Below, in pieces: positions 1-8,664 of a stretch of DNA of 21,446 nt (the first letter of the stretch is position 1; each line of letters starts with the position of its first letter). The position numbers and the translations under genes were made by a program. This DNA is from Conidiobolus incongruus B7586 (Eukaryota; Entomophthoromycota; Entomophthoromycetes; Entomophthorales; Conidiobolaceae), in contig JNEM01014633.1 of NCBI GenBank assembly GCA_000697335.1, positions 1-21,446 of the forward strand. The letters are read 5' to 3'. The notes under the pieces are model-generated. The model was not told the DNA's origin. It saw only the letters and a program-made list of their open reading frames with translations, and searched no databases.

Positions 1-603
1 TATTATAATATTATTAATAAAAATCTATATTCTAATTTTTATCATTTAATTATTTTCAAATAGTCTTTTTATTTAAAAAAAATATATAGTATTTATAATA
101 TTAAATTATTTATAAATTTTTAAATAAATAGATTTTATACTTGATTTATATAGCTATATGTTATTTTTTATTTAAATATTGTCATAATTTATTCTTAATT
201 TTACTTTATATAAATTATTTAAATTTTATCCTAATAAACTAATTTTTTTACTGGTATATAAACTTAATTCTGAGAAAACTATTAGTTAATTTTTTTCATT
301 TATCAATTCAAATAATCTAAGTGATTCAATTTCATGAAATAACTTAATATAACTACCGTAGTTTCCAACACTAAAATAGTATAATAAATAATCAATTGAA
401 ATATATTTGTGTTATTAATTTAATAATACAAGTGAAAGAATAATATAATAATAATTGAATAAAAAATTTGATTTTAACACAAAATGAAAATTAATTACAA
501 TTTATTGGTTAAATGATTATAAAAATATTAATTATGAAAAGGTATGGGGTTAAAATCGTTTAATAATTAAAAGACTTAATAGGTTAATAAAGTGGTCAAG
601 AGA
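1..603. other. AT-rich gene-free left edge
   Basis: I see no open frame with protein-like content, no RNA gene and no clear repeat here. The first 240 bases are especially poor in G and C. The stretch ends at the tRNA-Ile gene, so its right part holds whatever 5' flank that gene uses. Confidence 0.6.
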
Positions 604-677
604 GCTCCCATAGCTCAGTTGGTTAGAGCGTGGTGCTAATAACGCCAAGGTCACAGGTTCGATCCCTGTTGGGAGCA
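604..677 (+). tRNA. tRNA-Ile (anticodon AAT)
   Basis: A complete 74-nt cloverleaf without intron. The acceptor arms GCTCCCA (604-610) and TGGGAGC (670-676) pair perfectly, with A677 as discriminator base. The anticodon loop CTAATAA puts AAT at 638-640, closed by the stem TGGTG/CGCCA. The internal Pol III promoter is visible as an A box (TAGCTCAGTTGG, 611-622) and a B box (GGTTCGATCC, 656-665). CCA is not encoded, as is usual in eukaryotes. To read ATC and ATA-wobble-free codons efficiently, A34 must be deaminated to inosine; the catalytic subunit for that, Tad2, is encoded at 8665-9412. The gene runs head-on toward the EIPR1 homolog. Confidence 0.97.
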
Positions 678-702
678 CAATTTAATTAATATGTTATAAT
701 AC

Positions 703-717
703 TTTTATTTTATTTTT
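703..717 (+). terminator. Pol III terminator of tRNA-Ile
   Basis: A run of four T (703-706) and then five T (713-717) follow the tRNA 3' end by 26 and 36 nt. The second run touches the reverse complement of the EIPR1 stop codon (717-719), so the Pol III termination zone and the end of the opposing coding region coincide. Confidence 0.7.
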
Positions 718-2180
718 CAAAGTAATATTTTATATTTTTCATCTTGAGGAACAAAATTAAATACCAATCTTCCATCGTAAGAAAGTGAAGCAAAGACCCA
801 AGGGTTAGAATACGACCAGGATATTGAGTATATGCTATCTTCGTGATAGTCGTAACTGCTCACTAGACGATCAACTGGCTTTGAGTGTAAATTAAAATCA
901 TTGTGGATGTCATCTTCGTTTGATTCACCTTCAGAAGGACTAGATTCGTCAGCAAGAGATTGTGCAGAAGAGATCGAGACGATGTTATTAAGATTAACCT
1001 GACAATCTGATCCTCCACTAAGTACTAACTGATCGTGTAAGCGATTATAGCCAACAGACCATACCCTAAACTGGATATTAATAAATTCAGATTTATATAT
1101 AAATCGGATGATGGCTTACCAATGTGAGTGGTTTGAAAGTTCTTTGATACATGTGGAAGTATTTCTAATATCCCAGAATCGTACAAGAGCATCATCACCA
1201 CCCGTCATTATTTGATAACCGATATTTGGATTACAGTCAACGTCTCTAACTTTAAAGCGATGAGCTTTTGGAATATGGAATGTGGTTCTAATTTCAGTAC
1301 AATCAATAAGCAGACTATAAATTAAATTGTATAATTTACTCTTTAGAATTCAAATCGATTCCTTTGACGCTCTCTTCGCTTGTAATAATGACTTGATCAG
1401 AGTTGAGTTTCCATTGACATGTATATAATTTCTGATCTTTTTCGAAAGGGTTAATAGTCAATAATTCCTATTACCACTATAAATATAATTGGTATAATAT
1501 TATAAGAAAATGAATTACATGACTATCTTTCAAAGATCCATCAATATTGATTAGTGATAGTGAAGACTGATTAAGCTGAATAAATTTAGTTTCTTTCCCT
1601 GATGGATCCCAATTTAACCTATTTTAAATTACAATGATTAACACTCTAACTAAATTTAAAAATAATGATATTTTACTTTAAAATTGGTCCTTTCTCAGAA
1701 TCCTGAGTTAAATTCAACAAAGTTTCTAAGCCTTCAGAGCTATCATCCTTGGAAAAAGTATCTAAATCGGGGAACTTCAACAAACTTACGCCATATTGAA
1801 TTTTATTCTTTGAGAAGTTGGAATAGCAAGATAAGACAAGTCTTTCATCCATTGGACATGAATCTAAATATTGTATAGGATCGGGATGTCGAAATTTTTT
1901 ATTGGATATTCTTCTAGTGATATCATCAAAATGGATTAAATGTAACTGATAAATAACACAATTTAGAATATAAAAATAGTCAAATATGATTTAAATACAT
2001 ACTTCATTTTTAATATTTAATTCATTTGTACCGACTAGAAATTTTGTTTCATTAGTTGATGCAACAACAGGTCTTAAGCAACGGGTCTATTTGAAAGAAT
2101 CCTTAAATAAATTATATAGTATTAATTATATTAATTAATATTACTGATAATTTTAATCCGTAAACATTAGTTTCTGACAT
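717..2180 (-). CDS. EARP/GARP-interacting WD40 protein (EIPR1/TSSC1 homolog)
   Basis: Seven exons in transcription order: 2180-2145, 2086-2003, 1945-1677, 1618-1519, 1467-1340, 1287-1120, 1065-717, joining in frame to a 377-residue protein (human EIPR1 is about 387). All six introns are GT-AG and 51-58 nt. Family matches I can see are an N-terminal NVYGL and FLVGTN, the GGDDALVRFWDIRN WD repeat, then HSHWVWSVGYN, the VSISS block, an acidic insert, and the highly conserved C-terminus with SNPWVFASLSYDGRLVF, ending KYKILL. The family is a WD40 beta-propeller that binds the GARP and EARP tethering complexes and acts in endosome recycling, retrograde traffic and dense-core vesicle sorting. The start ATG at 2180 is the only one in frame with exon 2. 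It shares a 465-nt divergent promoter region with the next gene, and its stop lies 39 nt from the convergent tRNA-Ile. Confidence 0.92.
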
Positions 2181-2645
2181 ATTCTATTTTTTTAGATCAA
2201 TTAAAATTAATAATAGTTGACTGGGATAAAATCATTTAGATTTCAATTGATTCACATTATTTATTTTGGGATTTTTATTAAATATTAGTGAAATAATTTG
2301 CTAAAAATTGAATACGAAAAGTGTGATATCATCATTATTCCATTATAAAAATTGCATAGAATTATAATTTATGTTTTATTTGATTAAATGTTTCATTTGG
2401 CTCAATTTATCTTTTTACGAACGTGTAATTCTTAAGAAAAATAGTTTAGACTTTTTGATCAAAATCCCATAATTTATTAAACTCAACGATATATAAATGA
2501 ATTTACTTATTCATTTTGGGAAAATTCAAAATGGGAAAATTAACAAAGAATTCATTTATTCAAAATAATTATTAGTATTATAGCAAATATATAAAATAAA
2601 ATATAAATTGAATATCCAATTGAATTAAAATTCTTTTTTTAAACA
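2181..2645. promoter_or_regulatory. Divergent promoter region with repeated TTTTGGGA-type elements
   Basis: This 465-nt gap separates the starts of two divergent genes. A TTTTGGGA-type element recurs: TATTTTGGGATTTT near 2263-2276, AAAATCCCATAA (reverse orientation) at 2461-2472, and a close pair, TTTTGGGAAAATT then AAAATGGGAAAATT, at about 2515-2541. The repetition suggests a shared binding site, but I know of no factor with exactly this site. Two TATA-like tracts lie at 2490-2497 and around 2586-2592. No gene is visible in the gap. Confidence 0.35.
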
Positions 2646-4452
2646 ATGAATTCAGGTGATTATTTTGTCATTTTATTAATAATATTTATTTATTGTAAAA
2701 TTAGATAAAGACAAACAAGAAAGGAGGAGGGATCGTTTTAGAGGTAGAAACAGTAAAAGGAAGCACCACCAAATTGAAAATAGGAATTTTACCTTACAAG
2801 TCAGCCCTATGAATGGTAGACAAATACCGAGCTCTTCTCATCAAACTGAAAATTCTATCTCAGATAATTCCCAGCCACAAAAATTGACACAGACTAATGA
2901 CAATGAAGACAAAAAAGCTTCGCCTTTGACCAAGGAAAACACGTAAATATTTTTCATTTATTAATTAGTGGATATCGTATTTTACTTTAATTTTATAGAC
3001 AATCAACGACCTCGAATACTCCTAATATATCTCACCTTTCATTATCCAGTATAGCCAGCCCTCCACATACTCAGGAGCACGAACCAAGTATGAGTTATGA
3101 TGATTCAAAGTATCGAACTTCGACTAGTTCTAGATTCAACCACTCTACCTCATCCATTGTTCAAATCGACGACACTTCATTACAGTCCAATGTTCCTAAC
3201 CAATCTTTCATTAGTCCATTATCTCAAAGTCGCATGATGTCAATTCAGCAACTGGAAAACTCAAATAATATTAGTCCATTAAAGTTGCAGTCATCTACAG
3301 CGGCCCAAGATGATATTAGTTCATCTCCACCAAATTCATCTCCTTTACCTCCTGTTTCTAACAGTCCAATTAAGCCACAGTTTATAAGAAGTTCAGAGTT
3401 AGAAAAGTCAACACAGCAGCCTCCTATAGCCACATCAGTTAAGTCAAAACCACAGACCACAAGTACAAACCTTAAAATTCTATCTAAAACTAAGTCTTCG
3501 GGGTCTAAGAAAATGAAGGAAATCGGTGTACCTTCAGTAATCAAAGTACCCCCTAAAGTTGCCAAGTCAACCGCTCAAGAAAAATCCACATCCAAAATGT
3601 CACGAAGTAAGAGTAAAAAAATTCGTTGCTATAAACTATCCAAGCATGCTATCATCAATGACGACATCGATATTTTCGCTGGAATGACTACATCCAGCTT
3701 GTCACGAAGTAAGGTCAATCCTTTCGACATTGTTGCACAACATCTCAACAAATCCACCAAGCGATTTGAACGCGATCTAAGCATTGACTTAAATCTCCAT
3801 TTTCAAACCTATCAAAATACGCTGAATGGAATCTTAATCAACTTTAGTGATATGTGGGATACGCAAAATTCATTACAGCAAAAGATCAAGCATTTGGACA
3901 AAACCAACACTACTTTGAAGGATGAGCTCTTAGAGCTGAAAAAACAATACAATGCGGCCAATGGAAGGTTATGTCGCTTGAAGAGAGATTTTCAAAAGGA
4001 TGAAGAAATACGAGAGGTAATGTAACACTTCTATTATCTTATTATTTTAATCTAAGTGTTCTTTTTAAAATAGAAATTGGAATCTAGTCATCACATAACC
4101 ACGGAGCTTCAGAGTTTAAGTCAGGTATGCAGTCAGAGGTCAGGTACGCATGATTCTAAACCTGATATTGGCAAATGGGTAATTATTCAACTAATTGTCT
4201 AATCATCATTTATATTAACTCTGGTTTGAATAGTTTACATTACAGTCCAATTTATATCGGCTGAAATCCAGATTAGGATTAGATGGCATTTCAAATTTAG
4301 ATGAAGATCAATCAGGTAATTTATTAATATTTCATATTTTGAGTGAATACCTAATATATAATTAAATAGATGTAGATTTAGAAAATTGTATGGATTTGTT
4401 TAATCGTCTCAAAATTGCCAACAAACATCTAAAATCTAAATTAAATTTATAA
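2646..4452 (+). CDS. Serine-rich coiled-coil protein, candidate inner-kinetochore CENP-U/Ame1
   Basis: Six exons: 2646-2655, 2705-2942, 2999-4016, 4074-4178, 4234-4315, 4370-4452, giving 511 residues. Residues 1 to about 320 are low-complexity: Ser/Pro/Thr/Gln-rich, with several SP sites and basic patches (KSKSKK type). From about residue 320 the composition changes: VNPFDIV, then KSTKRFERDL, then a coiled coil (about 365-430) with heptads including LKDELLELKKQY, and a short helical tail ending KLNL. Fungal CENP-U/Ame1 proteins have this plan, a long disordered N-terminus and a C-terminal coiled coil with an ...L(R/K)(D/E)ELL.(L/I)(R/K) core, which is the basis of my suggestion. It is a resemblance from memory, not a search result. 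Exon 1 codes for only ten bases and uses a weak donor (GTGATT), so the start could instead be ATG 2809. The fourth intron can use TAG at 4233 or CAG at 4245, which are both in frame. Confidence 0.75.
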
Positions 4453-4684
4453 TATTAATACTAACCCACTTTTTGAATCAATATTTAATAAATATTATAT
4501 TATTGAATTGATTATATATTTAATGTTTTTATTATTTATCTCAAAGAACTAAAAATACCTAAGACAAGAATTATACTAATTTAATTAGTATTCAATATAA
4601 TAAAATTTTATTAATAATATGGTTAATTTAATTTAAATACAACAAAATTATTTTAAATTAAATGTGAGTCTAAGTATGATGAAT
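4453..4684. other. Convergent 3' gap
   Basis: The 232-nt tail-to-tail gap between the coiled-coil gene and cystathionine beta-lyase. It is AT-rich with AATAAA-like tracts on both strands, for example AATAAA at 4488-4493, which would serve 3' processing. No gene is seen. Confidence 0.4.
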
Positions 4685-5878
4685 TTAAGCTTTTTCAAGT
4701 CCAGCTAGCTCAAAAGATCTCTTCAAGTCTTCGATCAAGTCGTCAGGATCTTCGATACCGATACAAAGACGGATGAGATCTTCGGGGAACTGGCGTTCTT
4801 TACGAATGTGCGCAGGAATACTTGCGTGAGACATGCGACATGGCATACTGATCAAAGAGTTAATACATCCGAAACTAACGCTAATACCGAAGATGCGGGT
4901 GCACTCGACAATTCTTTCACTAAGACCAATATCACCGGTTTCAAAACTAAGTACAGCACCAGGACCCTTGGACATAGAAGCATGCAGCTCGTATTGAGGG
5001 TGTGTTTTGAGGCCAGGATAATTCACCTTGATCTTGTACTGCGTTAAGAAGTCAGCAATCTTAATTGCATTGGATTGTTGTTTATCCATACGAACAGCCA
5101 GTGTTTTAACACCTCTCATCAAAAGCCAGCAGTCGAAGGGAGGCAAACCACATCCAGTGGCATTGATCACCTTATAAATCCTATCACCCAATTCTTCCGT
5201 CTTGGTTCCAATAACACCAGCCATCAAATCGTGATGACCACTCAAATACTTGGTACCAGAGTGGTACACAATATCAGCACCCAATTCCAAAGGCTTCTGC
5301 AAATAGGGTGACATCATAGTATTATCCACCACGACCAGAGCATTCGGACAAATTTCATGAACAATACGACTAATCTGAGGAATATCAGCAATCTTGATTA
5401 ATGGATTGGTAGGAGTTTCCAAAAGCACGAGAGCAGTTTTCTCTTTATCCAATTTAGCCCTAACAGTTTCAGGATTTGTAGTATCAACGTGGTGAGTGAC
5501 AATATCGTTATTCTCCCTCAAAAATGTCAATAGACGATTGGTACCCCCATACAAATCGTCTCCGGCAATGACTTCCTGGCCAGATTTGACCAGTCTCATA
5601 ATCGCATCGAGTGCACTCATTCCACTGTTGACTAAATAGGCACGACGTGCATTCATGATCTTGGCCAAATGGGATTCCGCATAAGTTCTGGTGGGGTTGC
5701 CAGAACGAGTATAGTCATATTGACCTGGTTCATTGATCGAATCCTGCTTGAACGTAGCGGTTTGGTAAATAGGCATAGAAGACGCGTTATAAGGGTCCCT
5801 AATGCCATCTTCAGCGGTATCCACCAACACTATTTCAGTTGCTGGGCGGTATTTTTTAAGAGCATTAATCTGGTTCAT
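4685..5878 (-). CDS. Cystathionine beta-lyase (PLP enzyme, Cys/Met metabolism family)
   Basis: A single intronless frame of 397 residues. It belongs to the Cys/Met-metabolism PLP fold-type I enzymes, which act in the cytosol or peroxisome; the beta-lyase converts cystathionine to homocysteine, pyruvate and ammonia, the step before methionine synthase. Visible residues: YDYTRSGNPTR (54-64, Tyr56 and Arg58 contact PLP of the partner subunit), SGMSALDA (85-92), DDLYGG (107-112), VVDNT with Asp185 (pyridine nitrogen), and SGTKYLSGHHD with Lys210 as Schiff-base lysine. The C-terminal SFGCINSLISMPCRMSHASIP and LIRLCIGIEDPDDLI blocks match fungal beta-lyases rather than gamma-lyases, whose equivalent is SLGGVESL. 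ATG 5878 is the only start upstream of conserved sequence, with a TATATA about 43 nt upstream. It is clearly richer in G+C than its surroundings and has no intron, unlike most genes here. Related gamma-synthase or gamma-lyase activity is the alternative. Confidence 0.92.
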   Translation of the reverse strand: MNQINALKKYRPATEIVLVDTAEDGIRDPYNASSMPIYQTATFKQDSINEPGQYDYTRSGNPTRTYAESHLAKIMNARRAYLVNSGMSALDAIMRLVKSGQEVIAGDDLYGGTNRLLTFLRENNDIVTHHVDTTNPETVRAKLDKEKTALVLLETPTNPLIKIADIPQISRIVHEICPNALVVVDNTMMSPYLQKPLELGADIVYHSGTKYLSGHHDLMAGVIGTKTEELGDRIYKVINATGCGLPPFDCWLLMRGVKTLAVRMDKQQSNAIKIADFLTQYKIKVNYPGLKTHPQYELHASMSKGPGAVLSFETGDIGLSERIVECTRIFGISVSFGCINSLISMPCRMSHASIPAHIRKERQFPEDLIRLCIGIEDPDDLIEDLKRSFELAGLEKA

Positions 5879-6652
5879 TATAGAGAATGATTAGGATCAA
5901 ATAAAGTATAATTAGTAAGATATATAGTTAGAAAAGTTAAACTATTAATAATATTGTAAACAGTAGTCCCCTTTGTAAGAATTAAATTAAACAGTTTTTT
6001 AGAGATAAAAATGAGATTTTAGTTTTTATGACACCAATTTAACCAAGATGATGCAATCTTATTCCCATTCCATTGGTCCATTTCCCAAACTAAATTGATT
6101 TCACCATTCTCTTATTTCTGCCAATAACCAATTTGATTTGGTGCTAAAAAATTGCATGATTAATTTTTCTAGTTTGAAATTTTTGGTATGCTGTATAATA
6201 TCTCACATTTTATATGGTACTGTATATAAAGTATATAACATATGTATAATAACTTCCAATAAAATTATTTATATATAATTATTCTACATATATATATCTG
6301 ATTTTATATTCAACTCATAAAATGATGGCATATCAAATTATAATTATTGTATAATGTAATAGCGATTTTATACCCTTAATTCAATAATTAATCCATTTTA
6401 TACAAATGCCGAACACCTCAAAATTAGTCTTTGAATTGAATATTTAGCTGATAATAGATTTAATAACTTTGACCACATATGTTTGCTGCTAGTGTTTTAG
6501 TTTACAAAACTCTTAAAATTAATGGTATTGAAAATATTAAGACAAGAATTATAAATATTGAAGATCTGAAAGTAAGAGTGATTAAAAGTTTGTAATAGGA
6601 ATTTCAGTATTAATACAACGAAAATATTATTAACAAAAATTAGAATGAATAC
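5879..6652. other. Gap upstream of cystathionine beta-lyase
   Basis: Holds the minus-strand promoter of the lyase gene, with a TATATA at 5921-5926, and the 3' flank of tRNA-Gln. I searched for the Cbf1 core CACGTG, expected at fungal sulfur genes, and found none. A CCATTGGTCCATTTCCCAAA stretch at about 6069-6088 contains a reverse CCAAT (ATTGG). No open frame resembles a protein. Confidence 0.4.
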
Positions 6653-6661
6653 AAAATAAAA
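6653..6661 (-). terminator. Pol III terminator of tRNA-Gln
   Basis: On the minus strand two runs of four T follow the tRNA 3' end within 15 nt (complement of AAAA at 6658-6661 and 6653-6656). This is the standard Pol III stop signal. Confidence 0.7.
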
Positions 6662-6667
6662 TCACAA

Positions 6668-6739
6668 AGCTCTGCCTGAGAATCGAACTCAGATCGCAGG
6701 ATTCAAAGTCCTGAGTGCTAACCATTACACCAGCGGAGC
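6668..6739 (-). tRNA. tRNA-Gln (anticodon TTG)
   Basis: A 72-nt cloverleaf read on the minus strand, no intron, CCA not encoded. The body TGGTGTAATGGTTAGCAC, the anticodon stem-loop GGACTTTGAATCC and the TTCGATT T loop are close to animal tRNA-Gln. The anticodon TTG is the complement of CAA at 6704-6706, reading CAA codons. The acceptor arms GCTCCGC and GCAGAGC pair except for one C-A mismatch at the fifth pair. The discriminator is T (complement of A6668), as in other eukaryotic tRNA-Gln. With U34 this tRNA reads CAA and, by wobble, some CAG. Confidence 0.95.
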
Positions 6740-7320
6740 TTATTATTGAAAATCGGTCATCAAACTTATTCAAGTTTTTGAAAATTTTATCAATAAGATT
6801 TCATATTTCTTTCAATTTACGTTTTTTTTTTAATTTCAATTTTCCACTATTTGTTATATTTATATTTCCTTTTCATCGTTCCAATTATATTTATTACTTT
6901 TTCTTCCCTGGGGACAAATTTAATATTTTCTTTAACTATTTATATACAATTCATTTTATGTTTTTCTACTTTTCAATTTTTATTGTCAATTCAACAATTA
7001 TATCACTATATCATAACTCAAGTTTTATTAGAATACATATCAACAATATATTTTGATTCATACATTAATCAGTATATTCTATAAATTCGTAAATAGAATT
7101 CTGATATTTGTATATTATAAAACAATCATTATAGATATCAGTTTCTGAATAAATATAGTTTTTCAAAAATGTTAATATATGTAAAATCAAAGTAAATAAT
7201 ATAACAAAAATATTAATATACAGTAAACTATTTTAATATTATTGATTTAGAAATTAAGGAATGGTAAATTTTTTAATTTCTGATTTTTCAAACATATTAT
7301 AGGTTTGGAAGATTATTTAT
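6740..7320. other. AT-rich gap right of tRNA-Gln
   Basis: Open frames here (for example 6715-7056 on the plus strand) are Phe/Ile/Asn-rich translations of AT-rich DNA and begin inside the tRNA; they have no domain-like content. The first 60 bases are the upstream flank of tRNA-Gln. A T-rich block covers about 6780-6990. Nothing else is recognised. Confidence 0.5.
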
Positions 7321-8280
7321 AAATAAAATATATAGGAAAATAAATTTTTTTAAACTATATATATATATATATATATAATTAATTAATTATTTTTTTATTA
7401 AAATATTCTGATATTAAAATTTTAAGTTAAATTTAATTATATTTAAATTAGATAGTGATTATCATAAGAGTTTTATTTTTGTATCTTTAAAACTTAATTA
7501 TAAACCCACTAAAATTATTTAAAACTTATAAATAATTTATAAAGATAATACTTTATATAAAACTACCATATATTATTAGATTTGCAATTTTAAAGTTAAA
7601 AGGAGCACTATTTAAAATTTATTAAAATTTAAAAGATTAATTTCTACTATTATTTTTTTACTAATTAATAAAATAAACTAATGTATTAACAAATATCTTT
7701 TTATTTTAATTAAACAAATTATTAAAGTAATTTAATATTAACTATATAAGTATATTATATATACTTAAACTTAAACTTAAATTAATAAATAAAAATATAA
7801 AATAAATACCTTATAATATAATAAAAACTTAAAAAATTAAAATAGTTATAATAAAATTAAATTTATTAAAACATCACTAAAAACAAAGGTTTTTACAATA
7901 TATACTTATAATTAATAAATCTTAAATTCTTTTATATAATTTCTTACTTAATAATAAAAAAATATAATTTTAAGTTAAATTAATCTTTTTTACAAATTTT
8001 AATAAATAAATATTTTAAATATAAGTAAATATTAATCATTATAATAAATTATAATAGTATATAATTTTTTTATTTAATATCTTAAAGAAAGTTAATTAAT
8101 AATAAACTTTATATTATTTTTTTAAATAAAATAATTTTTAAATGATATTTTAATATAAATTAAAAATAACTATTATATTATATAATAATTATAAAATATA
8201 TTAAATTAAAACTATAAAAGATTTTTTATATAAAAAAATTAAAGAGAGTTACCACATTTAATATATTCACTTAATTATAA
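7321..8280. other. Ultra-AT-rich block (about 9% G+C)
   Basis: By hand count this 960-nt block has about 87 G or C bases, and its core 7741-8280 about 43 of 540 (8%). Neighbouring intergenic DNA is noticeably richer. It has no open frame of note on either strand and consists of mixed A and T tracts rather than one simple repeat. Possible natures include an easily melted replication origin region, a mitochondrial DNA insert, an old repeat worn down by C-to-T mutation, or a centromere-associated AT block. The sequence does not decide between them. Confidence 0.6.
7356..7377. repeat. (TA)11 microsatellite
   Basis: A perfect 22-nt alternating TA run, followed by an AATTAATTAATTATT tract. It marks the left part of the ultra-AT block. 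Such runs can extrude cruciforms and are prone to slippage. Confidence 0.9.
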
Positions 8281-8664
8281 CTTATATAATTATAATTGTT
8301 TTAAACAATTAAAAAATTAGCTTATATGAAAAAAATTCCAATAAACAAATTAAATTAGTTTGTGAAATATTAAATTTTAGTCTTTAATAAAAAAAACTGT
8401 TTTTTAAATGTTAAAAGCTTGTTAAAAATATAAAAAAGAGTTATTAATAATAAAAAAGAGTATTAATTTTATATTGTTTATTAAATTCTATATATTATTT
8501 ATTAATTTATTTGTTTAATTTTTAAAATTGTGCCGTTACTTAATTTCTGCACTGATAAAATGAAATTTGTAATTGCAATCCCATAAAAAGAAAATATATA
8601 TTAAATATATTAAATAATGGTAAATTTTCGGGTTAGATTAATTGGCACAACTAAATGAATAAAA
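8281..8664. promoter_or_regulatory. Upstream region of TAD2
   Basis: G+C rises again toward the TAD2 start. A near-tandem pair, TAAAAAAGAGTTATTAA then TAAAAAAGAGTATTAA, lies at about 8430-8466. Between 8530 and 8580 there is a richer patch (GTGCCGTTACTTAATTTCTG), which could hold promoter sites. No TATA box stands out and no gene is seen. Confidence 0.35.

Noticed and set aside
1288-1339. A shorter 25-nt intron in EIPR1 ending at the first TAG
   Set aside because: It is below the size of any other intron here and gives a weaker protein match; the 52-nt version fits both size and the family sequence.
1684-1878. Plus-strand 64-codon frame
   Set aside because: It lies opposite exon 3 of the minus-strand EIPR1 homolog, whose frame gives conserved protein; the plus frame has no domain-like content.
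3245-3565. Minus-strand 106-codon frame
   Set aside because: It is the antisense of the Ser-rich part of the coiled-coil gene; its Gly/Leu/Ile composition is that of a reverse-complement shadow.
4808-5890. Several plus-strand frames (4808-5047, 5075-5311, 5669-5890)
   Set aside because: All are opposite the well-supported cystathionine beta-lyase gene and are by-products of its higher G+C.
6715-7084. Phe/Ile-rich plus-strand frames that resemble membrane proteins
   Set aside because: They start inside the tRNA-Gln gene or just after it and reflect T-rich DNA; there is no start context, family motif or neighbouring exon.
7321-8280. Interpretation of the ultra-AT block as a transposon or LTR remnant
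   Set aside because: No terminal repeats, target duplication or coding trace can be seen; base composition alone is not evidence for a mobile element.
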